A stretch of 23,743 nt of DNA from a virus. The DNA lies in IMG/VR virus record IMGVR_UViG_3300045921_000044, positions 1 to 23,743 of that record, one strand, 5' to 3'. The translations under genes were made by a program, and so were the position numbers. This document shows, one piece after another, positions 1-7,165 of the stretch (its first letter is position 1; each line of letters begins with the position of its first letter). Below the pieces are notes generated by a model. The model had not been told where the DNA came from and did not search any database. It was given only the letters and a program-made list of their open reading frames with translations.

Positions 1-1
1 G

Positions 2-130
2 TCGAAGAGATTAATCCGAACGGTTTCAACCGCGCTGATTGATCTCAAATCGCCGGCGGCCTTCAAGCTAGCTCCGTCGCTTCCGCTTGAGACCGCTCTC
101 GCCGATTTCTTCAAAACCGCAAGAGAGTAA
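2..130 (+). CDS. C-terminal end of an upstream gene (partial, unrecognised)
   Basis: The second forward frame is open from the window edge to a TAA at 128-130, giving 42 residues that end in LADFFKTARE. The stop lies 5 bases before the next start codon, the spacing expected inside a tightly packed phage operon. Another forward frame is also open from the edge but stops at 40-42, so this longer frame is the better candidate. No domain is visible in so short a piece. In many phages the gene before a protein like the next one is a RecA-like or AAA ATPase, but nothing here shows that. Confidence 0.5.
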   Translation, partial: SKRLIRTVSTALIDLKSPAAFKLAPSLPLETALADFFKTARE

Positions 131-135
131 CCATC

Positions 136-567
136 ATGGCTTTCAACTTTCAAGAAGTTCTGTCTCAGCCCGCCGCCGAAATTGAGAAGCCCAAGCCCCT
201 CCCGGTCGGCCACTATATCTGCATCATTGACGGCCCGTTCAAGCCTGGCGAAACCAAAGACTCGAAAGGCTTTGTTGAGTTCAAGCTCAAGCCTCTCGCG
301 CCCGACGCGGACGTGGATATGGAGGAGCTGAGTTCGCAGAAGGGCATCGGCATCCGCACCCTCCGCTACACTCTTTGGCTGGAGGACGAGAGCCGCTGGC
401 GGATTGTCGAGTTCGGCGAGAAGCTCGGCCTCGATGCAAAGAGTATGACGATTGGTCAGATTCTTTCGGAGGCGACCGGCCGACAGATTAAGGCCAAAGT
501 TAAGCACACCGTCTCGGCCGACGGCACCCAGATCTACGCGAACGTCGAAAGCGTTCACGCAATTTGA
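136..567 (+). CDS. Small early-region protein, possibly a ssDNA-binding/OB-fold-like accessory protein
   Basis: A 143-residue acidic protein beginning MAFNFQEVL. After a proline-rich linker at residues 18-24 (EKPKPLPVG) comes a beta-rich stretch (GHYICIIDG, then FVEFKLKPL). A central segment, TLRYTLWLED, is followed by a helical part and a C-terminal beta pair ending in YANVESVHAI. No catalytic motif is visible. The start ATG has a purine-rich AAGAGAG about 8 bases upstream, overlapping the preceding stop. Its place at the head of a methyltransferase, UDG/exonuclease, polymerase and helicase cluster suggests a replication accessory role. Phage genes here often encode ssDNA-binding or DUF669-like proteins, but this is inferred from context and general look rather than a recognised signature. 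Confidence 0.75.
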   Translation: MAFNFQEVLSQPAAEIEKPKPLPVGHYICIIDGPFKPGETKDSKGFVEFKLKPLAPDADVDMEELSSQKGIGIRTLRYTLWLEDESRWRIVEFGEKLGLDAKSMTIGQILSEATGRQIKAKVKHTVSADGTQIYANVESVHAI

Positions 568-574
568 TTCAATT

Positions 575-606
575 GTGAGGAGCGCAAATGCTCCTCACTT
601 CTCTTT
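575..606 (+). terminator. Intrinsic terminator or attenuator between the first two complete genes
   Basis: A perfect 9-bp inverted repeat (GTGAGGAGC at 575-583, GCTCCTCAC at 590-598) encloses a 6-base loop and is followed by TTCTCTTT. It lies entirely in the 48-base gap between the small protein and the methyltransferase fusion, 10 bases before the latter's start. The tract is interrupted by C residues, so termination may be partial, lowering expression of the downstream replication genes. Confidence 0.7.
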
Positions 607-615
607 GAGGCGACA

Positions 616-1833
616 ATGACCTCTGGCACTTTTCGAACTGTTCCTATCTCCGAAATCATCGTAAACAGGGAGGCTCGCCAGCGGCGAGAGCTTCCAAACA
701 CTTCCGACCTCGCCGACTCAATTGCCCGCAATGGACTGATCCACCCAATCGTCGTCGCCCCGGATATGACACTCGTAGCAGGCGAACGACGCCTAACTGC
801 ATGTAAGTCCCTCGGATGGACTGACATTCCCGTTCAATTCACCTCCGATCTTTCCGTCGAGGAACTTCGAACAATTGAACTCGAAGAGAATATAAAGCGC
901 GTTGACATTCCTTGGCAGGACCAAGTCCGCGCCGTCGAAGAACTCCACAAAATCAAATCCAAAAATCCAGAGTGGTCGGCCGATAAAACCGCAGCCCTCA
1001 TAGGATTGTCCGCGCGGCAGACTTATAAGTTTCTTCAAGTAGCGAAGGAACTCGGGGACAAGAAAGTTGCCACTGCCAACACTTTCTCGATCGCTCAAAA
1101 TATTGTGACGCAAAAAGCCGAGCGCGCTGCTGCAAGTGCAATCTCTGCAATTCGTGACACCACAACCACTCCCGATCTTATCCTTGTCGAGGACTTCACC
1201 AAGTGGGCACCGAATTATTCTGGCCCAAAATTCAACCTTATTCACTGTGACTTCCCTTATGGAGTCAATATGCATAAATCCGCTCAGGGCTCGCATATAG
1301 AAGTCCTTGGAGGCTACCTTGACACGCACGACGTCTATTGGAATCTAGTCGATACTCTTATCACTCACCAGTCCAATTTTGTTGCCGATTCCGCGCACAT
1401 GATCTTTTGGTTCAGCATGAATTACTATACTGAAACCATAGAACGACTTAATGCTGCCGGCTGGACTGTGATCCCACATCCACTCATTTGGGCAAAAACT
1501 GATAACGTAGGTATTCTTTCTGACCCAGCCCGCCGGCCCAGGCATATCTACGAAACGGCGTTACTCGCCCACCGTGGGGACCGTAAGCTTGTGCGCGCGA
1601 AGAGCGACTTTGTGGGGCATCCTACAACAAAAGAGTTCCACGTCTCAGAAAAACCAGAGCCTGTTCTTACGCATTTTATGGAGATGCTTGTAGACGATAC
1701 TACGACATTGCTCGATCCGACTGCGGGCAGTGGGACAGCTCTTCGTGTGGCACGGCGTTTGGGAGCAGTTAATTTACTTGGATTAGAAATCAATCCAGAC
1801 TTCGCCGCCCAAGCCAACGCGAGGTTGAAATGA
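616..1833 (+). CDS. ParB-like domain fused to a beta-type DNA methyltransferase
   Basis: A 405-residue two-domain protein. Residues 8-75 are a ParB/Spo0J-type N-terminal domain with the box AGERRLTA (55-62), followed by LEENIKR (89-95). A helix-turn-helix-like segment at about 122-143 (TAALIGLSARQTYKFL) may contact DNA. The C-terminal half is an S-adenosylmethionine-dependent amino-methyltransferase: motif IV is DFPY (212-215), EKPEPVL (345-351) precedes motif I, and DPTAGSGT (367-374) is the AdoMet loop. The order IV then I marks the beta (CcrM-like) class that methylates adenine N6 or cytosine N4. Motif IV has F where D/N-P-P-Y enzymes carry the first P. The start has GAGG 6 bases upstream, and the stop overlaps the next gene as ATGA. 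The likely role is protection of phage DNA from restriction or host-mimicking methylation; the target site cannot be read from sequence. Confidence 0.9.
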   Translation: MTSGTFRTVPISEIIVNREARQRRELPNTSDLADSIARNGLIHPIVVAPDMTLVAGERRLTACKSLGWTDIPVQFTSDLSVEELRTIELEENIKRVDIPWQDQVRAVEELHKIKSKNPEWSADKTAALIGLSARQTYKFLQVAKELGDKKVATANTFSIAQNIVTQKAERAAASAISAIRDTTTTPDLILVEDFTKWAPNYSGPKFNLIHCDFPYGVNMHKSAQGSHIEVLGGYLDTHDVYWNLVDTLITHQSNFVADSAHMIFWFSMNYYTETIERLNAAGWTVIPHPLIWAKTDNVGILSDPARRPRHIYETALLAHRGDRKLVRAKSDFVGHPTTKEFHVSEKPEPVLTHFMEMLVDDTTTLLDPTAGSGTALRVARRLGAVNLLGLEINPDFAAQANARLK

Positions 1834-2840
1834 AACTTGCCATCGTAGGCGAAGCGTGGGGCGCAGAAGAGGCTAAGGTTCGTATGCCGTTTGTTGGCGC
1901 TTCTGGCTATCTTCTTGACCAGCTTCTTAAATCAGCCGGCATTGCCAGGCATGAGTGCCTCATCACCAACGTTTTCAATCTCAAACCGGAGCCGACAAGT
2001 GACATCGCTAACCTCTGTGGCCCTAAATGTGACTCTGACCTACCAGCTATATCTACAGGAAAATACCTCCGACGTGAGTTTTACGGAGAACTTGAGCGCC
2101 TCGCAAATGAACTCAATGCTGCGAGACCCAATCTTGTTTTGGCTTTGGGCGGCACAGCTTTGTGGGCTTTCACCGGCGTCAGTGCGATCAGTAAAAATCG
2201 TGGGGCAGTTTTACGATCCACAGGAGCTATCCACGCCGCGCTCAGCGGATACAAAATCCTGCCTACCTTTCATCCAGCAGCAATCTTTCGAGATTACTCT
2301 CTGCTCCCAATTGCCTATGCGGACTTCGCCAAAGCCGCCCGCGAGCGAGAGTTTCCAGAAATCATCCGCCCCCAGCGGCGTATCTATATCGAGCCGTCCA
2401 TTTCCGACCTCGACCAATTCCTCATTCGTTGGCGCGACGCCAAATTCCTCGCAATCGACATCGAAACGCGCGGCGACGCAATCACATGCATCGGCTTCGC
2501 TCCGACCACAACGGAAGCGCTCGTAATTCCGTTCGAGGATCTTCGAAAACAAGGTGGCTCATACTGGCCTACCCCGTTTCAAGAGAAACAAGCTCTGGCG
2601 CGTGTTCGGAACTTCTGTCAGCTTCCAGCTCGCAAAGTTTTTCAAAACGGGCTTTACGACCTACACTTTCTCTGGCGCCGTTATGGTATCACAGTCGCCA
2701 ACCCAAGTGACGACACCATGCTTCTCCATCATGCACTTCAACCCGAGTCGCCAAAAGGCCTAGCGTTCCTTGGGTCAATTTACACCAACGAGGCCTCATG
2801 GAAACTCATGCGCACACAAACTATTAAGAAAGAGGGATGA
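1830..2840 (+). CDS. Uracil-DNA-glycosylase-like domain fused to the front part of a Pol I-type 3'-5' exonuclease
   Basis: A 336-residue protein. Residues 1-170 resemble the family 4/5 UDG fold: GEAWGAEEAK (7-16) then PFVGASGYLL (20-29), with FHPAAI (147-152) in place of the usual H-P-S motif. The N terminus starts directly at the first motif, so the pair of cysteines that begins the Fe-S site of family 4 enzymes is missing. Residues 205-336 are the start of a DnaQ/Pol I proofreading domain: Exo I is D210-x-E212 (AIDIET) and Exo II is N273-xxx-D277 (NGLYD), then DDTMLLHHAL (294-303). Exo III is absent; the protein ends at KKEG, and YNGLD appears only in the polymerase two genes on. UDG-Exo-Pol fusions are known in SPO1-type phages, so this is probably the first half of a split polymerase. 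Glycosylase activity is uncertain because GEAPG reads GEAWG. Confidence 0.85.
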   Translation: MKLAIVGEAWGAEEAKVRMPFVGASGYLLDQLLKSAGIARHECLITNVFNLKPEPTSDIANLCGPKCDSDLPAISTGKYLRREFYGELERLANELNAARPNLVLALGGTALWAFTGVSAISKNRGAVLRSTGAIHAALSGYKILPTFHPAAIFRDYSLLPIAYADFAKAAREREFPEIIRPQRRIYIEPSISDLDQFLIRWRDAKFLAIDIETRGDAITCIGFAPTTTEALVIPFEDLRKQGGSYWPTPFQEKQALARVRNFCQLPARKVFQNGLYDLHFLWRRYGITVANPSDDTMLLHHALQPESPKGLAFLGSIYTNEASWKLMRTQTIKKEG

Positions 2841-2841
2841 A

Positions 2842-3213
2842 ATGTTTAAGGGCGGTTATTACTATCTCGCGTCTCCATACTCTCATCCAGACCCCGCGCT
2901 TCGTGCCGTCCGCTTCCACGAGGCCCAACTCGCCGCCTGGAAACTGATGCAATTCGGAGTGACAGTTTACTCCCCAATCGCAGCGTGGCATCCAGCAGTT
3001 GAAAAATTCGGGGCGCCGACCGATGCGGACTCGTGGTGGCAACACAACAAAGGATTTCTCTTCAAATCCGATGGAGTAATCGTATTGACTCTCGCGGGGT
3101 GGAAAGAGAGCATTGGCGTCGGGCAGGAACTTGAGTATGCAAAAGAGCACGCACTTCGTATTTATTATGCGAGTCGGGAAGGCGAAGAAGTGGTTCTCAG
3201 GAGCCGGCCATGA
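2842..3213 (+). CDS. DUF1937 / nucleoside 2-deoxyribosyltransferase-like protein
   Basis: A 123-residue protein from the ATG at 2842, which lies 1 base after the previous stop and has AGAGGG upstream. The frame is also open further upstream, but that would run inside the exonuclease gene. It shows the signature of the nucleoside deoxyribosyltransferase superfamily: YYYLASPYSH near the N terminus (substrate loop), a central WWQHNKGFLFKSDGVIVL, and SIGVGQELEYAKEH near the C terminus, where the Glu matches the usual nucleophile. Members cleave or transfer deoxyribose between bases, or hydrolyse nucleotides, in the cytoplasm. The gene sits exactly between the two parts of a divided exonuclease domain. 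Its stop overlaps the polymerase start as ATGA, so the three are probably cotranslated. Activity and substrate are not known. Confidence 0.85.
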   Translation: MFKGGYYYLASPYSHPDPALRAVRFHEAQLAAWKLMQFGVTVYSPIAAWHPAVEKFGAPTDADSWWQHNKGFLFKSDGVIVLTLAGWKESIGVGQELEYAKEHALRIYYASREGEEVVLRSRP

Positions 3214-5594
3214 AAGTCATTCGCACAGAAGAGCTTACAGAAAACTCGCTTTCGTCTTCAGTCGAAAAGCTTTGGGTTTACAATGGCCTCGATTGTTGCG
3301 TCACGCTCGAGGTCTTTGAGGCCATCGAACCGCAACTCGACAACACCTCCCGCGCAACGTATGAGTTCTCCAAAGCCTTACAAGGTCCGATTTTGGAGAT
3401 GAACATGCGCGGGGTTCTCATCGACCCGGACGAGGTTCAAAAATCCCTGGCGGCCTACGAGACCGACATCGCACGACTTATTTCTCAATTTAACCGTCTT
3501 GTTAACGAAGGCTTTGGCCTCACCATCAACCCTGCATCGCCCGCGCAACTTAAACATCTTTTTTACGATGTAATGCGGTTGCCAGTCGTGAAAAAACGGA
3601 ACACGCAGGGTGGTTACGGGCCGTCCGTAGACCGCAATGCATTGGAGAAACTCAGCGTCCATTTCCATGCCCAGCCTATTATTGCCCACATTCTCGCGAT
3701 CCGCGATTTGCAGAAAAAGATATCTTTCCTCCGCACCGAGCGTGACGGGGACGGACGGCTCCGGACATCGTTCAATATTGCAGGCACCACAACTGGCCGA
3801 CTTGCATCGGCGCTCTCCGACTTTGGCACTGGCACTAATCTTCAAAACATCGACCGGCGCCTCCGCAGGGTTTTCATCCCCGACCCTGGAATGAAATTCT
3901 GCAACGTCGATCTTGAGCAAGCCGACTCCCGCAACCTTGGTGCGATGGAGCTAACCCTTTTTGGCGACGCCCGCTATCTCGATGCCTGCGAGTCCGGGGA
4001 CTTGCACACTGCAGTTTGTCGAATGGCCTGGACCGAACTTGCTTGGACTGGCGACCCCAAAGCCGACAGGAAGATAGCGGATCAAATCGCGTATCGAGAT
4101 ATGTCCTACCGCGATCTTGCAAAACGCCTCGGGCATGGGTGTCTTACCGTAGACCACGAAGTTCTTACACGAAAAGGCTGGGTTCCGATTACAGACAAAC
4201 CAAATGAGTTGTTGATGTGGAAAGAAGGTGAATCAAAATTTGGCAATGTTTCTCATTGGGAAGACAAATACTACACAGGGGAACTTCAACATTTCTTGGG
4301 AAATTCTATCGACGCGTTGATGACTCACGATCATCGTGTGCCAGCGCGGCGTGACGCATATACTGGAGTTGTTAAAGAGTATCCTGCTTCGGCCGGACCA
4401 CAGCCGTTAATGCCGCTCGGCGATGGATATGTCGGCGGTAATGTTGTAGTCCCTGCTCGGCTTATAGCAGCAATCATGTCTGACGGTTATATAAGCTCCA
4501 ACAGCTCTACAACATTTCATATTAAAAAAGAGCGCAAAGTTCAACGTCTTATTGACTTGTGCAATCTTTATAAAATTAAACTCACAAAAAACGCAAACGA
4601 TAAATACACTGTAAATTTCACTCACAATAAATTTTGCGGAAGTTATATGTTTAACTGGACGCGTGAGTGTCTAGAAGATTTTCTTGACGAGTATAAATTT
4701 TGGGATGGAACCCGCGGAAAATCGAGTGTGACGTTATTCTCAAAAAACAGAGCACAGCTGGAGTGGCTGCAAACATTTGGACGCATCTTAGGTATCGGCG
4801 GCGCAATCTCGAAAAAATATAAAACAGGATTTGGTGGCACTTGTTATCGACTTCAACAAAACAACCGTAAATGGGCTAGAGGATCCTCAGTTAAACACAC
4901 ACGCCACGCTGTAAAAAACGTTAGAGTTCTTTGTCCTACAGTGGAAACAGGCTGGTTTTATGTTCGCCGAAACGGAAAGATTTTTGTTACAGGAAACACA
5001 AATTACGAGGGACAGTCCGCGACCATGGCCATGCACAGCAAGATTCAAGTCGAAATGGTGAAGCAATTCCAGCTCCGCTATTTCACCGCGTTCCCGGCCC
5101 ATCAACGCTATCACCAGTGGGTCCGCGAAGAAATTCGCCGCACTGGCCAACTTACAACTTTGTTCGGGCGGCGAAGATATTTTTTTGGCCGCCGCGATGA
5201 CCCAACTGTTATTCGCGAAGCTGTTGCCTATATTCCGCAGTCAATGACAGCGGATGAAATCGACCATGCTCTAATCCGCATCTGGCGTGACGACATTGCC
5301 ACCCCACTACTTCAAGTCCATGACTCAATCCTCTTCCAATACCCAGCAAAAGACGAAGCCATTATCATCCCCGAGATCCTCAAGCGAATGCGTGTCGAGT
5401 TAGATCTTCCGGGCGGTCGGAAGTTTTCAGTTCCCGCCGAAGCTAAAGTTGGTTGGAACTGGGCTGACGTTGAATACGATGATGCTGGTAATGTCAAGGG
5501 GAACGAATATGGGCTCGTCAAGTGGCGGGGTGCCGACAACCGCAATGCCCCTCGGCCCGCGGCGATTAGCTTCTTGGATCGACTCCTTCGTTGA
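3210..5594 (+). CDS. Family A DNA polymerase (Exo III plus polymerase domain), interrupted by an intein
   Basis: The primary product is 794 residues: 508 of polymerase plus a 286-residue intein (311-596). It begins near the end of the exonuclease domain: Y24-xxx-D28 (YNGLD) is the Exo III motif missing from the UDG/exonuclease protein. Then come TTTGRLAS (193-200) and LQNI (211-214), which are fingers/palm hallmarks, and motif A with catalytic D234 (DLEQADSR). Motif B starts R301-xxx-K305 and, once the intein is removed, reads RDLAKRLGHGTNYEG. Motif C is VHDS (703-706) with the second catalytic Asp D705. By-eye deviations from E. coli Pol I are Asp for the steric-gate Glu in motif A, His at the Phe762 position, and HDS for HDE. 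There is no 5'-nuclease domain. The start overlaps the DUF1937 stop (ATGA) with AGGAG upstream. It is the replicative polymerase of the phage and probably pairs with the UDG/exonuclease protein. Confidence 0.95.
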   Translation: MKVIRTEELTENSLSSSVEKLWVYNGLDCCVTLEVFEAIEPQLDNTSRATYEFSKALQGPILEMNMRGVLIDPDEVQKSLAAYETDIARLISQFNRLVNEGFGLTINPASPAQLKHLFYDVMRLPVVKKRNTQGGYGPSVDRNALEKLSVHFHAQPIIAHILAIRDLQKKISFLRTERDGDGRLRTSFNIAGTTTGRLASALSDFGTGTNLQNIDRRLRRVFIPDPGMKFCNVDLEQADSRNLGAMELTLFGDARYLDACESGDLHTAVCRMAWTELAWTGDPKADRKIADQIAYRDMSYRDLAKRLGHGCLTVDHEVLTRKGWVPITDKPNELLMWKEGESKFGNVSHWEDKYYTGELQHFLGNSIDALMTHDHRVPARRDAYTGVVKEYPASAGPQPLMPLGDGYVGGNVVVPARLIAAIMSDGYISSNSSTTFHIKKERKVQRLIDLCNLYKIKLTKNANDKYTVNFTHNKFCGSYMFNWTRECLEDFLDEYKFWDGTRGKSSVTLFSKNRAQLEWLQTFGRILGIGGAISKKYKTGFGGTCYRLQQNNRKWARGSSVKHTRHAVKNVRVLCPTVETGWFYVRRNGKIFVTGNTNYEGQSATMAMHSKIQVEMVKQFQLRYFTAFPAHQRYHQWVREEIRRTGQLTTLFGRRRYFFGRRDDPTVIREAVAYIPQSMTADEIDHALIRIWRDDIATPLLQVHDSILFQYPAKDEAIIIPEILKRMRVELDLPGGRKFSVPAEAKVGWNWADVEYDDAGNVKGNEYGLVKWRGADNRNAPRPAAISFLDRLLR
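4140..4997 (+). mobile_element. Intein with LAGLIDADG-type homing endonuclease, in motif B of the polymerase
   Basis: A 286-residue in-frame insert begins at Cys1 (CLTVDHEVLT, block A) and ends with FVTGN before a +1 Thr. Block B has T62-xx-H65 (MTHDH), and block F is CPTVETGWFYVRRNGK (265-280). The last two residues are Gly-Asn, so the usual penultimate His is missing. Two LAGLIDADG-like helices are visible: ARLIAAIMSDG (106-116) and LEDFLDEYKFWDG (178-190), the second degenerate. They indicate a compact DOD-type endonuclease that could cut intein-free alleles. By hand count the line 4561-4620 is 25% GC, against 57% for 3901-3960 in the extein, which fits recent acquisition. Splicing must occur for a working polymerase because the insert splits the dNTP-binding helix. 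Confidence 0.95.
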
Positions 5595-6735
5595 TTTCAC
5601 TGAGGGCCTCGGTGTCCCGCGTCTTTTCCAGAAATGGACTGCTGTGGCCACAATTGCGGGCGCACTTGAACGCAAGGTCTGGATTGAAACCGATCGCGGT
5701 AAAATATGGCCCAATATGTATACCATCCTTGTTGGGCCTGCAGGCGTCGGCAAATCTCTTCCACTCAACGAAAGCGAACGGCTTTGGCGATCCCTTGAGG
5801 ATCACCATTGTGCCCCAACGTCACTTAGCAAAGCCGCCATGATTGACGCAATGAGTGACTCTACGCGTAGGGTAATTGTAGGAAAGGAGTATATGGAGTT
5901 CAACTGCCTCCTCGCCAACATCAGCGAATTCGGCGTGTTCCTGCCAGCATATGAGAACGATTTTATGAACGTTCTCATCACATTTTGGGACGGCTCGGTT
6001 TACGAAGAACGGCGTCGGACGAAGGAACTAAAAATCAAGATTGAGAGACCGCTACTCAACATTCTTGCCGGCTCTACCCCGAGTTACATTTCATCTCTAC
6101 TTCCCGAAGGTGCCTGGGATCAAGGCTTTCTTTCCCGCACCATTCTTGTCTATGCCGGGCAGGCACAGAAGGTCAACCCGTTCGGAGGTCGGACACTCGA
6201 CGACGCTGGATACGATGTTCTTTCCCACGACCTCCGCGTGCTTGGACAGCGGGCAGGGAAACTCCACGTATCTTCCGAGGCACAAACTGCAATCACAAAC
6301 TGGTATCTTTACGACACCTCCGCGCCAGACCACCCTAAACTTACCAGCTATGTTTCCAGGCGCCTAGTCCATTTGCTCAAGCTTTGTATAGTCTTTGCGG
6401 TAGATAGACCTAATAACCACGTGGTCGAGCTTCAGGATTTCATTCAGGCGAACGACCTTCTCACCGAAACCGAAACAGCGATGCTTGACCTATTCCGGGC
6501 AATGCGCGGCGGTGGCGATGGGCAGATTCTCGACGAACTCTGGCACTTCGTTTACACCATAACCGCAAAAGAAAAAAAGCCGGTGGCAGAACACCGGCTA
6601 GTTAATTTCTTGTCCGAACGTGTCCCTTCACATAATGTGATGAAGATGCTTGAAATCGCTCTTAAGTCTGAAATGCTTAGCGTGCGGATGAGCGAGACCG
6701 GACTTAATGTATACTCGCCGGGACGAAAAACCTAA
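5509..6735 (+). CDS. P-loop ATPase, putative phage replicative helicase / DUF3987-like protein
   Basis: The chosen start is ATG 5509 (MGSSSGGVPT), with AAGGGGA about 8 bases upstream; it gives 408 residues and overlaps the polymerase end by 86 bases in another frame. A TTG 60 bases upstream is also in frame but has no better ribosome site. A Walker A motif GPAGVGKS lies at 76-83. It is followed by an acidic ISEFGVF segment that fits a Walker B-like strand, then LLNILAGSTP resembling a sensor strand, and an arginine-rich stretch (YEERRRTKELK). The C-terminal 80 residues look like a winged-helix tail. This layout matches the phage DUF3987/primase-helicase-like ATPases found beside family A polymerases. 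No primase motif is seen. The role is probably unwinding or loading at the replication fork. Confidence 0.8.
   Translation: MGSSSGGVPTTAMPLGPRRLASWIDSFVDFTEGLGVPRLFQKWTAVATIAGALERKVWIETDRGKIWPNMYTILVGPAGVGKSLPLNESERLWRSLEDHHCAPTSLSKAAMIDAMSDSTRRVIVGKEYMEFNCLLANISEFGVFLPAYENDFMNVLITFWDGSVYEERRRTKELKIKIERPLLNILAGSTPSYISSLLPEGAWDQGFLSRTILVYAGQAQKVNPFGGRTLDDAGYDVLSHDLRVLGQRAGKLHVSSEAQTAITNWYLYDTSAPDHPKLTSYVSRRLVHLLKLCIVFAVDRPNNHVVELQDFIQANDLLTETETAMLDLFRAMRGGGDGQILDELWHFVYTITAKEKKPVAEHRLVNFLSERVPSHNVMKMLEIALKSEMLSVRMSETGLNVYSPGRKT
6571..6599 (-). terminator. Intrinsic terminator of the minus-strand late operon
   Basis: Read on the minus strand, AGCCGGTG, a 6-base loop and CACCGGCT form a perfect 8-bp stem (6578-6599), directly followed by seven T residues (the A-tract at 6571-6577 on the plus strand). 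It lies about 130 bases past the last minus-strand stop and inside the coding sequence of the convergent helicase gene, where the A-tract encodes Lys-rich codons. This is the classic rho-independent form. Confidence 0.85.
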
Positions 6736-6989
6736 CGTCGGTTTCCTTCGAGAATTTGCCGGATCACTCGAATATCTCCTTTCATCTCCGCAATCGTGTC
6801 GCGATCAATATTTCGTCCGGTCTCAAGCCGATCAATTCTCGTGCGATGGTCATCTACCCGGCTAATCAACGCCCGCACATCCCCTTGCAGCAACGCGAAC
6901 GCAAACACGCAGCCGATAATACTTGCAAACACAGTCCAACCAAACGAGGCGATGTTTACTCTCCAATCAAGACGCGGCGTGCTCATCAT
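6732..6989 (-). CDS. Single-span membrane protein with coiled coil; last gene of the late operon
   Basis: About 85 residues from ATG 6989 (or the adjacent ATG 6986, which overlaps the previous stop). An N-terminal hydrophobic span (FGWTVFASIIGCVFAFALL) is followed by a charged heptad-like helix (LISRVDDHRTRIDRLETG, then IAEMKGDIRVIRQIL). The TM-then-coiled-coil plan resembles DUF2730-type or i-spanin/holin accessory proteins, but no specific family is certain. It follows the holin and spanin candidates with overlapping start/stop signals, so a role in lysis is likely. Its stop codon overlaps the convergent helicase stop in the four bases CTAA, so the two operons have no space between them. 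Confidence 0.75.
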   Translation of the reverse strand: MMSTPRLDWRVNIASFGWTVFASIIGCVFAFALLQGDVRALISRVDDHRTRIDRLETGRNIDRDTIAEMKGDIRVIRQILEGNRR

Positions 6990-7165
6990 TGCCCCCGACA
7001 AAGCGCCTCAAACTTTCGATTGTTCCGGTCAACAGCCTCTTTCGTCCCGCGCGTATCCTGCCGGGAAAGATAGACCGGGGTGTAGGTCTGGCAAAATCGC
7101 GCGGCGGGGGGCGGTGCCGCCTGTTGCGTGCAATGAAACAGGACCAGGAACCCAACGCAAATCAT
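6986..7165 (-). CDS. Small secreted or lipoprotein-like protein, candidate o-spanin (Rz1-like)
   Basis: A 59-residue protein from ATG 7165, preceded by a strong GGAGGGA and overlapping the previous stop as TGATG. It begins with a short hydrophobic segment ending in Cys12 (CVGFLVLFHC), then a Pro/Ala-rich linker (AAPPPAA), then FCQTYTPVYLSRQDT and a C-terminal VDRNNRKFEALC. The proline-rich, exported shape and the position just after a helical membrane-proximal protein fit an outer-membrane spanin subunit. The residue before Cys12 is His and not Gly/Ala, so the lipobox is not canonical and lipidation is uncertain; the paired cysteines could instead form a disulfide in the periplasm. The function is inferred mostly from context. 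Confidence 0.7.
   Translation of the reverse strand: MICVGFLVLFHCTQQAAPPPAARFCQTYTPVYLSRQDTRGTKEAVDRNNRKFEALCRGQ

Noticed and set aside
902-950. TTGACA at 902 as a promoter -35 box
   Set aside because: No -10-like hexamer occurs 16-18 bases downstream, and it lies inside the methyltransferase fusion coding sequence.
1891-2526. 211-codon open frame in another frame of the UDG/exonuclease gene
   Set aside because: It overlaps completely with a frame carrying clear UDG and Exo motifs, and its Ser/Leu/Pro-rich translation has no domain.
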